From Stenotrophomonas beteli (GTDB taxonomy: Bacteria > Pseudomonadota > Gammaproteobacteria > Xanthomonadales > Xanthomonadaceae), in the NCBI RefSeq assembly GCF_001431665.1, contig NZ_LLXV01000033.1:45756-109755 (forward strand): DNA of 64,000 nt, in the 5' to 3' direction. Shown here in pieces: positions 55,414 through 63,885 of this stretch. The translations under genes and the position numbers were made by a program. The notes below the pieces were generated by a model. The model was not told the DNA's origin. It worked only from the letters and a program-made list of their open reading frames with translations, and did not search any database. Each line of letters opens with the position of its first letter. Position 1 is the stretch's first letter.

Positions 55414-55737
55414 ATGCCCTTTGTCGTCACCGAAAACTGCATCAAGTGCAAACACACCGATTGCGTGGAAGTGTGCCCCGTGGATTGCTTCCACGAAGGC
55501 CCGAACTTCCTGGTGATCGACCCGGATGAGTGCATCGACTGCACCCTGTGCGAGCCGGAGTGCCCGGTCAATGCGATCTTCCCGGAGGACGACGTCCCGG
55601 CCGGCCAGGAAGGCTTCGTCGCGCTCAACGCCGAGCTGTCGCGCGAGTGGCCGGTGTTGACCGTGCGCAAGGACCCGCCCGCCGACGCTGGCGAGTGGGA
55701 TGGCAAGCCGGACAAGCTGAAGCTGCTGGAGCGCTGA
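55414..55737 (+). CDS. fdxA: Seven-iron ferredoxin FdxA
   Basis: 107-residue [3Fe-4S]/[4Fe-4S] ferredoxin of the Azotobacter FdI type. The start [24 protein letters not shown] carries Cys9, 12, 17, 21 and 25; the second motif [17 protein letters not shown] carries the 4Fe ligands. The C-terminal extension ends in [10 protein letters not shown]. Monocistronic, bounded by a terminator. Divergent from the MFS gene. Confidence 0.94.
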   Translation: MPFVVTENCIKCKHTDCVEVCPVDCFHEGPNFLVIDPDECIDCTLCEPECPVNAIFPEDDVPAGQEGFVALNAELSREWPVLTVRKDPPADAGEWDGKPDKLKLLER

Positions 55738-55758
55738 GAAGCGCCCACGGCGGTAACG

Positions 55759-55784
55759 AAAAGGGCGCCGACGGGCGCCCTTTT
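55759..55784. terminator. Rho-independent terminator after fdxA
   Basis: AAAAGGGCGCC / GGGCGCCCTTTT hairpin with a short loop and T-run, 21 bp after the stop. Confidence 0.88.
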
Positions 55785-55842
55785 CTGTTCTTCGGCAAAC
55801 GCTAACCGCGCGATCCGGTATGCCAACCTTGCGATCCGGCAG

Positions 55843-55890
55843 GTGCCAACCTTGGTTGGCACAGAAGCGCCGACCAAGGCCGGCCTCTAC
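55843..55890. repeat. SMAG-like repeat pair
   Basis: GTGCCAACCTTGGTTGGCAC (55843-55862) and GCCGACCAAGGCCGGC ending CTAC (55869-55890), between convergent fdxA and the BamC-like gene. Confidence 0.8.
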
Positions 55891-55911
55891 CACGGCCGGA
55901 CGGACCAGTTT

Positions 55912-56427
55912 TTACTGTGCCAGCTTCGCTTTCAGCGCGGCGATCAGCTTCACCGGCGCTTCGGCCGTGGCCGGCAGGCCACGCGGGTCGACCGCGGAAA
56001 TGTAGGCGCCGGCATCGACGGCGACCACGCGGACCAGGAAGTTGCTGCCTTCATAGGCCACATCGTAGGAACCCAGCAGCTGTGCGCGGCTGGCGATGGT
56101 CACCCCTTCCACGCCTTCCAGCGCGGTACCGACCTTGGCGAAGGCTTCATCCTTGCCACCGGCGATGGTGAAGCCGGTGTTGCCCACGGCCGGGGCCGCA
56201 GCAGCCGGGGCCGCCGGCTTGGTCGCCGAGGCCAGGGTCGGCACCTTGTTGTCACCGGTGGTGGCCGGCAGGTTCAGGTCCGGCGGCACTTCCAGCGGAC
56301 GCATTTCCGGGGACAGGGCGTAGTCGCCCTTGACGCCACGCTTGAAGCAGCCCGTGGTGCCGGCGGCGACGGCCACCGCAAGCAGGGCATAGGACAGGAC
56401 GCGGACGGTGGAAACGGATTGACGCAT
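55912..56427 (-). CDS. Short BamC-like lipoprotein
   Basis: 171-residue lipoprotein (lipobox VAAGTTGC, then FKRGVKGDY). The mature N-terminus ALSPEMRPLEVPPDLNLPATTG resembles the lasso region of BamC, and one globular domain follows, with an Ala-rich linker and YDVAYEGSNFLVRVVAVD. E. coli BamC has 344 residues and two helix-grip domains; here the second is missing. Position directly after dapA matches the dapA-bamC order of enterobacteria. Could function with the BAM complex, but this is inference. Confidence 0.7.
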   Translation of the reverse strand: MRQSVSTVRVLSYALLAVAVAAGTTGCFKRGVKGDYALSPEMRPLEVPPDLNLPATTGDNKVPTLASATKPAAPAAAAPAVGNTGFTIAGGKDEAFAKVGTALEGVEGVTIASRAQLLGSYDVAYEGSNFLVRVVAVDAGAYISAVDPRGLPATAEAPVKLIAALKAKLAQ

Positions 56428-56459
56428 GTGAATCTCCTGGATCAGACCAAGACGAAAGG

Positions 56460-57353
56460 TCAGTGGCTGGAAAGGGCTTCGAGGGCGGCGATGTCGCCGG
56501 CAAGATGATCGGCCGCCGCGTGGTGCGATGCCGACAGCGGCAGCAGCGGCAGTCGCAGATCGTGACCGATGCCGAGGCGGCGCAGCAGCGCCTTGACCGG
56601 AATCGGGTTCGGTTCGACACCGCAGAAGTCATGGAACGGCTGCAGGCGCGCATCCCACGACCCGGTGGCTTCGTGGTCATGGGCGGCGGCCAGTTCGCAC
56701 ATCCGGCGGTAGGCGCCCGGCAGCACGTTGGAACCCACCGAGATCAAACCATCCACACCGGCCTGGATCGAGCGCGCGGCGGTGCCGTCATCGCCACTGA
56801 GCACGGCGAACTGCGGGCTGCGCAGGGCCAGCAGCGCCTGCACGCGGCCGGTATCGCCCACCGCTTCCTTGATGCCGACGATGTTGGGATGGCTGGCGAG
56901 CTCCGCCACAGTCTCCGGCTGCATGTCGCAGCCGGTACGGCCGGGCACGTTGTACAGCACCACCGGCAGCCCGCCCTGGTCGGCCACCGCGCGGTAATGC
57001 GCGATCAGGCCGGCCTGGGTCGGCCGCACGTAGGGTGGCGTGACCACCAGCGCGTGGCTGGCACCCAGTGCCGCGGCACGACGGGTCTGTTCGATGGTTT
57101 TGGCGGTACCGGACAGGCCGGTACCGGCCATGACCGGAATACGGCCGCCGATGCGTTCGACCGCGCTGGCCAGCAACAGGTCGTACTCGGCCTCGGTGAG
57201 CGTGGCCGCTTCACCGGTCGAGCCGGCAACGACAACGCCATGGACGCCACCTTCCAGTTGCAGATGCAGCAGGCGCTGCCAACCGTCGGGATCGAGGGCG
57301 CCGTCGGCCCGGAAAGGGGTCGCCAGCGCGGTGATGAGGCCGGAAAGGGACAA
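56460..57353 (-). CDS. dapA: 4-hydroxy-tetrahydrodipicolinate synthase
   Basis: First step of the lysine/diaminopimelate branch. 297 residues from a TTG at 57353 ([17 protein letters not shown]), the best start since no ATG fits. Motifs: [17 protein letters not shown], Tyr in [12 protein letters not shown], and the Schiff-base Lys in [11 protein letters not shown]-terminal part has [17 protein letters not shown]. It is divergent from the gcvR-like gene (164 bp between starts) and co-oriented with bamC-like. Confidence 0.94.
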   Translation of the reverse strand: MSLSGLITALATPFRADGALDPDGWQRLLHLQLEGGVHGVVVAGSTGEAATLTEAEYDLLLASAVERIGGRIPVMAGTGLSGTAKTIEQTRRAAALGASHALVVTPPYVRPTQAGLIAHYRAVADQGGLPVVLYNVPGRTGCDMQPETVAELASHPNIVGIKEAVGDTGRVQALLALRSPQFAVLSGDDGTAARSIQAGVDGLISVGSNVLPGAYRRMCELAAAHDHEATGSWDARLQPFHDFCGVEPNPIPVKALLRRLGIGHDLRLPLLPLSASHHAAADHLAGDIAALEALSSH

Positions 57354-57516
57354 GGACGTGCTGCTCTTGGCTGGAAAGGGAAACGCCCGCCACGACAGGC
57401 CGGGGGCGACCTGAATGTTACTTGCGGCGCGAAAGCACGGGCAAGTATGCTGGACACCGGTGGATCCCCGCCTCTGGCGGGCATTCAGACTCACGCATGC
57501 ATTACCCGGAATCGCC

Positions 57517-58077
57517 TTGACCGACACCACCCCGCGCCCCGCGCCGAGCGAAAACCACCTCCTGATCAACGCCTATACGACGCATCCGGAGTCCCCCCTG
57601 CTGTCCGTCACCCGACGCATCGCCGACAGCGGCTGCAACCTGGTGGACGCACGGCTGGCCACGGTCGGCCGCGACGTCTCGGTCACCGCCCTGGCCACCG
57701 GCTCGTGGGACTCGGTCGCCAAGCTGGAAGCGATGCTGACCCGGCTCGAGCGCGAGGAAGGCCTGAAGCTGGTCTGGTACCGCACCGCGGCCAAGCAGGC
57801 ACAGTCCAACCTGCTGCCTTACATCGTCGAGGTGATCGCCGCCGACAAGCCGGGCATCCTGTTCCAGCTGGCCGACTTCTTCGACCGCCAGGGCATCACC
57901 ATCGAGAACCTGCAGAGCACGCGCTACCGCGCCATGCAGACCGGTGCGGAGATGTTCAGCGCGCAGGTCACCATCGGCGTGCCGGCCAACATGCACATCG
58001 CCGCGCTGCGCGACGATTTCCTCGAGTTCTGCGACCACCTGAACCTGGACGCGATCATGGACCCGATGAAGTTCTGA
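57517..58077 (+). CDS. GcvR-like ACT-domain protein
   Basis: 186 residues from a TTG at 57517. Two ACT domains: [35 protein letters not shown], and [31 protein letters not shown]. Resembles GcvR, which in E. coli represses the glycine-cleavage operon by binding GcvA. The order (dapA) gcvR-bcp is conserved in many gammaproteobacteria. Function here would be regulatory, in the cytosol; the exact ligand is unknown. Confidence 0.85.
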   Translation: MTDTTPRPAPSENHLLINAYTTHPESPLLSVTRRIADSGCNLVDARLATVGRDVSVTALATGSWDSVAKLEAMLTRLEREEGLKLVWYRTAAKQAQSNLLPYIVEVIAADKPGILFQLADFFDRQGITIENLQSTRYRAMQTGAEMFSAQVTIGVPANMHIAALRDDFLEFCDHLNLDAIMDPMKF

Positions 58078-58169
58078 ATGAATTCCTGATTTTTTCGCGC
58101 GCCTCTCACAGGCGCGTGGCGTTTCATGCAATTGTCGTAGAAAGAACCCAGGCTCGACAGAAGGACCTC

Positions 58170-58649
58170 ATGAACAACGGCGACACCCTGGACAGCACCA
58201 CCCTCTCCCTGCCGCTGGCACTGTCCGGCGGCGCCCAGGCCACCCTCGCCGACTACGCCGGCCAGTGGCTGGTGCTGTACTTCTACCCCAAGGACAGCAC
58301 CCCCGGCTGCACCACCGAAGGCATCGACTTCAACGCACTGCTGCCGAAGTTCAAGAAGGCCGGTGCGGTCGTGCTCGGCGTCTCGCGTGACTCGGTGAAG
58401 TCGCACGACAACTTCTGCGCCAAGCAGGGCTTCAACTTCCCGCTGGTCAGCGATGGCGACGAAGCGCTGTGCAGCGCCTTCGACGTGATCAAGCTGAAGA
58501 ACATGTACGGCAAGCAGGTACGTGGCATCGAACGCAGCACCTTCCTGATTTCCCCCGACAGCCGCATCGTGCAGTCCTGGCGCAAAGTCAAGGTCGCCGG
58601 CCATGCCGATGCCGTTCTCGACGAACTGAAGGCCTCCCAGTCCAAGTGA
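58170..58649 (+). CDS. bcp: Peroxiredoxin Q/Bcp (Cys47-Cys83 type)
   Basis: Thiol peroxidase, 159 residues: YFYPKDSTPGCTTEGIDFN with peroxidatic Cys47, VLGVSRDSVKSHDNFCAKQ with Cys83, and Arg in IERSTFLI. The usual Bcp resolving Cys five residues after the peroxidatic one is absent (Gly/Asp there), so Cys83 is the likely partner, the arrangement described for Xylella fastidiosa PrxQ. The start has AAGGA upstream. Second gene after gcvR-like. Confidence 0.93.
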   Translation: MNNGDTLDSTTLSLPLALSGGAQATLADYAGQWLVLYFYPKDSTPGCTTEGIDFNALLPKFKKAGAVVLGVSRDSVKSHDNFCAKQGFNFPLVSDGDEALCSAFDVIKLKNMYGKQVRGIERSTFLISPDSRIVQSWRKVKVAGHADAVLDELKASQSK

Positions 58650-58733
58650 GTCCCACTGCCCACCGTGTCCGCCATCACCCTGCCCCGCAGCAGGCCGTGG
58701 TGGTTTTTCCCTGTCCGTAACCAGGAATCGACG

Positions 58734-60134
58734 ATGACCCGAGGCAAGCGCATCTACGTGCTGGATACCAACGTGCTGATGCACGATCCCACCGCGCTGT
58801 TCAAATTCGAGGAGCACGACGTCTACCTGCCCATGCAGGTGATCGAGGAGCTGGACAACGGCAAGAAGGGCACCTCCGAAGCGAGCCGCAACGCCCGCCA
58901 GGTGAGTCGTTTCCTCAACGAGCTGGTGCAGGAATCGGGCCTGGACAACCTGGCCGACGGCATTCCGCTGCAGCGCCCCAATGGCCTGCAGCTGCGCGGC
59001 AAGCAGAGCGCCGGCAAGCTGCGCTTCCAGACCAGCCATTTCGACGCGGGCAAGAGCTTTGGCAAGGTCATTCCCGACAATGCCATCCTCGGCGCGATCC
59101 TGGCGCTGAAGGAAGAAACCCCGGACCTGCCGGTGGTGTTCGTTTCCAAGGACATCAACCTGCGGATCAAGGCCGCCATCGCCGGCATCGTGTCCGAGGA
59201 CTACGAGAACGACCGTGCGCTGGATGATTTCAGCCTGCTCTACACCGGCGCCACCGAGCTGCCGGAAGACTTCTGGAAGCGCCACGGCGATGACCTGCGC
59301 AGCTGGAGCGACAAGGGCCGCAGCCATTACGAAATCCAGGCGCAGGACGGCGAGGAGTGGTATCCGAACCAGTACGTCTACCTGCCCGGCGAAGACGAGG
59401 TCGAACTGCGGGTCAGCCGCGTGGTCGGCGACGGCAAGGTGGTGCTGTCGCTGGTCGATGATTTCCGCCACGGCAGCCACGCCGTGTGGGGCATCAGCGC
59501 GCGCAACCGCGAGCAGAACTTCGCGCTCAACGCGCTGATGGACCCGGAGATCGACTTCGTCACCCTGCTCGGCACCGCCGGCACCGGCAAGACCCTGCTG
59601 GCGCTCGCCGCCGGCCTGGCGCAGACCATGGACCAGCAGCGCTACCGCGAGATCATCATGACCCGCGCCACGGTCAGCGTCGGCGAGGACATCGGCTTCC
59701 TGCCCGGCACCGAGGAGGAGAAGATGACGCCGTGGATGGGCGCGCTGACCGACAACCTGGAAGTTCTCACGCACAACCAGGAAGGCGGCACCTGGGGCCG
59801 CCAGGCCACCAATGACCTGCTGGCCAGCCGCATCAAGATCCGCTCGATGAACTTCATGCGCGGCCGCACGTTCCTGTCGCGCTACCTGATCCTGGACGAG
59901 GCACAGAACCTCACGCCCAAGCAGATGAAGACCCTGATCACCCGTGCCGGCCCCGGCACCAAGATCGTCTGCCTGGGTAATGTCGAGCAGATCGACACCC
60001 CGTACCTGACCGAGACCACCTCGGGCCTGACCTACGCGGTGGACCGCTTCAAGAACTGGCCGCACAGTGCGCACATCACCCTGCGCCGTGGCGAGCGTTC
60101 GCGCCTGGCCGACTACGCCTCGGAGGTGTTGTGA
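58734..60134 (+). CDS. PhoH-family protein with N-terminal PIN domain
   Basis: 466 residues. The N-terminal PIN nuclease domain (YVLDTNVLMHDP, acidic residues) is followed by the C-terminal PhoH ATPase: Walker A LGTAGTGKTLLALAAG, LPGTEEEKMTPWMG, and Walker B YLILDEAQNLTPKQMK. Fused PIN-PhoH proteins (PhoH2/YlaK-like) can act as RNA helicase/RNase. The ATG at 58734 has GAATCG upstream; open frame before it is not homologous. It overlaps the following lipoprotein gene by 4 bp. Confidence 0.93.
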   Translation: MTRGKRIYVLDTNVLMHDPTALFKFEEHDVYLPMQVIEELDNGKKGTSEASRNARQVSRFLNELVQESGLDNLADGIPLQRPNGLQLRGKQSAGKLRFQTSHFDAGKSFGKVIPDNAILGAILALKEETPDLPVVFVSKDINLRIKAAIAGIVSEDYENDRALDDFSLLYTGATELPEDFWKRHGDDLRSWSDKGRSHYEIQAQDGEEWYPNQYVYLPGEDEVELRVSRVVGDGKVVLSLVDDFRHGSHAVWGISARNREQNFALNALMDPEIDFVTLLGTAGTGKTLLALAAGLAQTMDQQRYREIIMTRATVSVGEDIGFLPGTEEEKMTPWMGALTDNLEVLTHNQEGGTWGRQATNDLLASRIKIRSMNFMRGRTFLSRYLILDEAQNLTPKQMKTLITRAGPGTKIVCLGNVEQIDTPYLTETTSGLTYAVDRFKNWPHSAHITLRRGERSRLADYASEVL

Positions 60135-60637
60135 ACCGCTGCACCCGCCTGCTGCTGCCCACCGCTGCGATCATCCTCGCAGCCGCGCTGGGTGCCTGCA
60201 CCACCACGCGCGGCCCGGCCAGCGTGCCGACCGCCGAGCGCACCGGCCAGTCGTGGGTGGTCACCCGCCCGATCATCGCCGCGCAGGTGCTCGACACCTG
60301 CTCGCGCGCCAGCCCCGGCCGCGAGGCCGGGCGGGTGTCGGGTTACTGGGCGCCCAGCCGGCAGCAGGTCGACCAGCTGGAGGCGAAGCTGTCGTCGCTG
60401 GAAGCGCAGGTGCCGAAGGTGCTGGACTTCGACCGCCAGTACGTCGGCATCGAAAGTGCCGGCAAGCGGCTGATCTACATCAACGCCTTCCACCTGCCGG
60501 ATGACAGCGGCATCAATCCGGCCCGCGAAGCGATCCGCGTCTGCGATGGCGGCGCGCAGTTCTGGGGCGCCGTGTTCGATCCGTCCACCGGCACCTTCAG
60601 CGAGCTGCAGTTCAACGGCGGCCTCGGCGGGCCCTGA
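60131..60637 (+). CDS. Small lipoprotein downstream of PhoH, unknown function
   Basis: 168 residues starting at a GTG overlapping the PhoH stop (GTGA). Signal peptide and lipobox (LAAALGACTTTRG). Mature part: SWVVTRPIIAAQVLDTCSRASP, a helical segment QQVDQLEAKLSSLEAQVP, then QYVGIESAGKRLIYINAFHLPDD and CDGGAQFWGAVFDPSTGTFSELQFNG. No family recognised; the C-terminal half looks like a small beta-sandwich. Coupled to PhoH translation. Confidence 0.75.
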   Translation: MNRCTRLLLPTAAIILAAALGACTTTRGPASVPTAERTGQSWVVTRPIIAAQVLDTCSRASPGREAGRVSGYWAPSRQQVDQLEAKLSSLEAQVPKVLDFDRQYVGIESAGKRLIYINAFHLPDDSGINPAREAIRVCDGGAQFWGAVFDPSTGTFSELQFNGGLGGP

Positions 60638-60646
60638 GGGCCCGTC

Positions 60647-61315
60647 ATGGGAATACGCCTGCCGACCTGGGTCTGGATTGGCGCGGTCGCGTTGTCGTGC
60701 GTGGCCGGCATGGTCAACGTGGTCGGCTTTCTTGGCTTCGAGCATCAGGCCGTCAGCCACATGACCGGCAGCACCAGCCAGCTCGGCATGGCGCTGGCCC
60801 AGGGTGACTGGCGCGCGGTCGGCCACCTGTGGGGACTGCTGATCGCGTTCTCGCTGGGCGCGATGCTCAGCGGCCTGCTGATCCAGGACAGCACCCTGCA
60901 GCTGGGCCGGCGCTACGGCGTGGCGCTGGCATTGGAATCGGCACTGCTGCTGGTCGCCATTCCGCTGTTCGAACAACACCAGATCTGGGGCGCACTGGCC
61001 GCCGCCATGGCCTGCGGCCTGCAGAACGCGATGGCCACCACCTTCAGTGGCGCGGTGGTGCGCACCACCCACCTCAGCGGCATGTTCACCGACCTGGGCA
61101 TCGGCCTGGGCCACCTGCTGCGCGGGCTGCCGCTGCAGGTGCGGCGGTTGACCCTCAGCGGCCTGATCATCAGTGGCTTTCTCGCCGGCGGCGTCATCGG
61201 TGCCTGGCTGTTCGTGCGCTGGCAGTACGACGCGCTGCTCGCCCCGGCCCTGCTGACCGGCCTGACCGGGCTGGGCTATGTGCTGTACCAGCAGTGGGCA
61301 CGCTGGCGGCGGTGA
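60647..61315 (+). CDS. DUF1275 (YoaK-family) membrane protein
   Basis: 222 residues, six predicted TM helices. LSCVAGMVNVVGFLGFEH, SHMTGSTSQLGMALAQGD and CGLQNAMATTFSGAVVRTTHLSGMFTDLGIGLGHLLRG form the DUF1275 signature. Probable small inner-membrane transporter-like protein of unknown substrate. It is 9 bp after the lipoprotein gene, so likely in the same transcript as PhoH. Confidence 0.88.
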   Translation: MGIRLPTWVWIGAVALSCVAGMVNVVGFLGFEHQAVSHMTGSTSQLGMALAQGDWRAVGHLWGLLIAFSLGAMLSGLLIQDSTLQLGRRYGVALALESALLLVAIPLFEQHQIWGALAAAMACGLQNAMATTFSGAVVRTTHLSGMFTDLGIGLGHLLRGLPLQVRRLTLSGLIISGFLAGGVIGAWLFVRWQYDALLAPALLTGLTGLGYVLYQQWARWRR

Positions 61316-61336
61316 GGGCCGCGCTGCGGGCGCCTG

Positions 61337-61377
61337 GGGGTCAGATCCCTTTTCCTGCGGAAAAGGGATCTGACCCC
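61337..61377. repeat. GGGGTCAGATCC palindromic repeat
   Basis: GGGGTCAGATCCCTTTTCC / GGAAAAGGGATCTGACCCC, the cleanest copy of the family. Between the DUF1275 gene and thiD. Confidence 0.88.
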
Positions 61378-61395
61378 GCCTTACGGATCAACGGC

Positions 61396-61418
61396 ATCCA
61401 CGCAGGGCGTGGAACTAC
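61396..61418 (-). repeat. SMAG repeat
   Basis: ATCCACGCAGGGCGTGGA followed by ACTAC; on the reverse strand a GTAG-headed stem-loop, 32 bp before thiD. Confidence 0.8.
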
Positions 61419-61450
61419 CCTCCCCTGCGGGACCACGGCACAATCGCCGG

Positions 61451-62260
61451 ATGAGCCCGACCACTCCCGTCTCCGCCCTCACCATCGCCGGCTCCGACTC
61501 CGGTGGTGGCGCCGGCATCCAGGCCGACCTGAAGGCGTTCGCCGCGCACCGTGTGCACGGCCTTTCGGCAATTGCCGCGCTGACCGCGCAGAACACCCGC
61601 GGCGTCATCGCCGTGCATGTGCCGCCGATCGGCTTCCTGCGCGCGCAGCTGGCGGCGTGCTTCGACGACTTCGACATCCACGCGGTGAAGCTCGGCATGC
61701 TGGCCAATGCCGAGGTCATCAACACGGTCGCCGAAGTACTCGAGCGCCACCGTCCGGCGCACGTGGTGCTGGATCCGGTGATGGTCGCCACCAGCGGCGC
61801 GCGCCTGCTGGAAGACACCGCACTGCAGGCCATGCGTGAACGCCTGATTCCGCTGGCCACACTGATCACCCCGAACACACCAGAGGCAGAGCTGCTGGTG
61901 GGCCGGAAGATCGGCAACGGTGACGACGCCGAACGGGCCGCCGCGGCCCTGCTCGACCTCGGTGCAGGCGCTGTGCTGCTCAAGGGGGGCCACCTGCAGG
62001 AAGGCAGCCGAGTGATCGACCGCTACTTCGACGGCGTCAGCAGCGAAGAATTCATCCACACCCGCCTGCCACTGGATGCGCATGGGACCGGCTGCACGCT
62101 GGCCTCGGCCATCGCCGCGCAGCTGTGCAACGGGCTGAGCCTGGCCAATGCCTGCGAAGCCGGCATCGACTACGTTGCTCGCGGCCTGCAGCAGGGCTAC
62201 GCGCCGGGCCGCAGCCAGGTGCTGGTGCTCGACCACTTCGGCGCGGCGCCACACGCATGA
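61451..62260 (+). CDS. thiD: HMP/HMP-phosphate kinase
   Basis: Thiamine synthesis: two sequential phosphorylations of hydroxymethylpyrimidine. 269 residues: [47 protein letters not shown] and the anion hole/catalytic motif [15 protein letters not shown]. The ATG at 61451 fits the family start. The stop overlaps the ATG of the hydrolase (ATGA). Confidence 0.96.
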   Translation: MSPTTPVSALTIAGSDSGGGAGIQADLKAFAAHRVHGLSAIAALTAQNTRGVIAVHVPPIGFLRAQLAACFDDFDIHAVKLGMLANAEVINTVAEVLERHRPAHVVLDPVMVATSGARLLEDTALQAMRERLIPLATLITPNTPEAELLVGRKIGNGDDAERAAAALLDLGAGAVLLKGGHLQEGSRVIDRYFDGVSSEEFIHTRLPLDAHGTGCTLASAIAAQLCNGLSLANACEAGIDYVARGLQQGYAPGRSQVLVLDHFGAAPHA

Positions 62261-63183
62261 GTCTCACGCCGAGCATCCACGCCGTGCAGTGCGACGACGG
62301 CCATCGCTACGAAGTGATCGCCTGCGTGCCTGCACAGCCCATCGCGCGCCTGCTGTGGCTGCCCGCGCTGGGCGTGGCCGCGCGCCATTACCTGCCGCTG
62401 GCGCAGGCGCTGGCGGCGAAGGGCGTGGCGGTCTATCTGCATGAGTGGCGCGGCAACGGCAGCAGTTCGCTGCGGCCGTCGCGCGCACAGGACTGGGGCT
62501 ATCGCGAAGTACTCGAACAGGATCTATCCACCAGCCAAGCGGTACTGGCCGCTGCGGACGACGATGCCGGTGCCCTGCCCTGGATCATCGGCGGGCACAG
62601 CCTCGGTGGGCAGCTGGCCTGCGTGCATGCCGGCCGCAACCCGCAGCACTTCAACCGGCTGTGGCTGGCCGCCAGCGGCTCACCGTTCTGGCGCGGCTTC
62701 CCGCCCCCGCGCGGCTGGCTGCTGCCGCTGGTCTATCGCTTCCTGCCGTGGATCACGCAGCGTCAGGGCGTGCTGCATGGCCGTCGCCTCGGCTTCGGTG
62801 GCACCGAGGCGCGCGGGCTGATTGCCGACTGGGCGCGGGTGGGCCTGAACAACCACTATGCCGCGGCCGGCATGGACGAAGACCTTGATGCGCAGATGGC
62901 GCGCGTGCATGGCAGCGCACAGGCGGTGTTGATGGAACACGACTGGCTGGCGCCCACCGGATCGATGCATGTGCTGCTGGCGAAGCTGCCGAATGTCGCC
63001 GCGCAGCTGTGCGTGCTCTCCGCGCAGGAACTGGGTACGCGTGCCGACCACTTCGCGTGGCTGAAGGCCCCGGAAGCCGTGGCCGCCCACTTTTTCATTC
63101 AGTTGGGTGAAAATTTTCACAAAACTGTTGACGGTGCGCGCCGACATCCGCATAATTCCGCTCCTGTCGCAGGGCGCCCGTAG
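62257..63183 (+). CDS. Alpha/beta-hydrolase overlapping tRNA-Arg
   Basis: 308 residues. Nucleophile elbow GGHSLGGQLACVHA (Ser), LWLPALGVAARHYLPLAQALA with the oxyanion region, and VYLHEWRGNGSS. A late acidic residue and His (TRADHFAWL) complete a likely catalytic triad. Substrate unknown. The ATG at 62257 overlaps thiD. The last 18 or so codons are encoded by the tRNA-Arg promoter, and the stop TAG lies in the tRNA itself. Confidence 0.85.
   Translation: MSLTPSIHAVQCDDGHRYEVIACVPAQPIARLLWLPALGVAARHYLPLAQALAAKGVAVYLHEWRGNGSSSLRPSRAQDWGYREVLEQDLSTSQAVLAAADDDAGALPWIIGGHSLGGQLACVHAGRNPQHFNRLWLAASGSPFWRGFPPPRGWLLPLVYRFLPWITQRQGVLHGRRLGFGGTEARGLIADWARVGLNNHYAAAGMDEDLDAQMARVHGSAQAVLMEHDWLAPTGSMHVLLAKLPNVAAQLCVLSAQELGTRADHFAWLKAPEAVAAHFFIQLGENFHKTVDGARRHPHNSAPVAGRP
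63128..63156 (+). promoter_or_regulatory. Promoter of the tRNA-Arg cluster inside the hydrolase gene
   Basis: TTGACG (63128-63133), 17-bp spacer, CATAAT (63151-63156), 17 bp before the first tRNA. The elements are within the hydrolase coding region, and local base composition is AT-richer than the rest of that gene. Confidence 0.82.
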
Positions 63184-63250
63184 CTCAGTTGGATAGAGTA
63201 CCTGGCTACGAACCAGGCGGTCGGGAGTTCGAATCTCTCCGGGCGCACCA
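63174..63250 (+). tRNA. tRNA-Arg (anticodon ACG), copy 1
   Basis: 77 nt with encoded CCA: acceptor GCGCCCG/CGGGCGC, anticodon arm CCTGG-CTACGAA-CCAGG (anticodon ACG), T-loop TTCGAAT. Positions 8-10 (TAG) form the stop codon of the hydrolase. Identical to copies 2 and 3. Confidence 0.96.
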
Positions 63251-63259
63251 CTCGACAGG

Positions 63260-63282
63260 TTTCCAGCATCCGCCGCTGGAAA
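63260..63282 (+). terminator. Hairpin with T-rich tail between tRNA-Arg 1 and 2
   Basis: TTTCCAGC-ATCCGCC-GCTGGAAA followed by TGTTTTAAAATTT. It could partly terminate or mark a processing site between tRNAs. A TAAAAT (63288-63293) after it might be a weak -10 for copy 2. Confidence 0.5.
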
Positions 63283-63308
63283 TGTTTTAAAATTTGATTG
63301 TGTACCGC

Positions 63309-63385
63309 GCGCCCGTAGCTCAGTTGGATAGAGTACCTGGCTACGAACCAGGCGGTCGGGAGTTCGAATCTCTCCGGGCGCACCA
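63309..63385 (+). tRNA. tRNA-Arg (anticodon ACG), copy 2
   Basis: 77 nt, identical in sequence to copy 1, CCA encoded. Likely the same transcript as copy 3. Confidence 0.96.
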
Positions 63386-63417
63386 TACACAGTCAGCACA
63401 ACAAGTTTATGTAATTG

Positions 63418-63494
63418 GCGCCCGTAGCTCAGTTGGATAGAGTACCTGGCTACGAACCAGGCGGTCGGGAGTTCGAATCTCTCCGGGCGCACCA
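63418..63494 (+). tRNA. tRNA-Arg (anticodon ACG), copy 3
   Basis: 77 nt, identical to copies 1 and 2, CCA encoded. 32 bp after copy 2 and directly followed by a terminator. Confidence 0.96.
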
Positions 63495-63502
63495 TTACAC
63501 CG

Positions 63503-63532
63503 AAACAGCAGGCCTCGGCCTGCTGTTTTTTT
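63503..63532 (+). terminator. Rho-independent terminator of the tRNA-Arg cluster
   Basis: AAACAGCAGGCC-TCG-GCCTGCTGTTTTTTT, a strong stem followed by seven T. Confidence 0.92.
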
Positions 63533-63621
63533 ATGCGTGTTTTTCGGCAGGGCTGCGCCCTGCACCTGCAGATGCTTCAAGCCAAGGCAACGGCAACAGC
63601 AAAAGCTGGCATTCCGTGGGG

Positions 63622-63725
63622 TGGCGGGGCCGTGTCGGAGTGCGGGGACGCCGCAAGTACGTCCATGTAGGCTTGGCAGCCGCATCCATGCGGCTGACAC
63701 CCCGCACTCCGACACCGCCCCACCT
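63622..63725 (-). repeat. Structured hyper-palindrome element E6 (box-reverse)
   Basis: Left arm 63622-63647 and right arm 63700-63725 pair at 23 of 26 positions; core 52 nt. On the reverse strand the core has hairpin CAGCCGC-ATGGAT-GCGGCTG and TAC-ATGGAC-GTA. The box (reverse strand GGAAATCTGTC) is at 63727-63737, facing E7. Confidence 0.82.
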
Positions 63726-63749
63726 CTGACAGATTTCCGCGATCTGATG

Positions 63750-63861
63750 GATCCACGCCATGCGTGGATGAATCTCCATCGAGTTCGAGTATTTCGACAG
63801 TTGATCGAAGAGCATCCACGCATGGCGTGGATCTGCCGTGTCGACCAAGGTCGACACCTAC
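63750..63861. repeat. SMAG repeats between E6 and E7
   Basis: ATCCACGCCATGCGTGGAT (63750-63769), ATCCACGCATGGCGTGGAT (63814-63833) and GTGTCGACCAAGGTCGACAC followed by CTAC (63838-63861). The last hairpin also precedes element E1 at 21242. Confidence 0.82.
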
Positions 63862-63885
63862 CAACAGCAGCGGAAAACTGTCGAA

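Noticed and set aside
57924..60074. 716-codon reverse frame across bcp and PhoH
   Set aside because: Spans two well-supported genes on the opposite strand and has no recognisable domain.
63117..63495. Reverse-strand ORFs containing repeated ERFELPTAWFVARYS-type peptide
   Set aside because: They are antisense translations of the three identical tRNA-Arg genes, a well-known false protein in databases.
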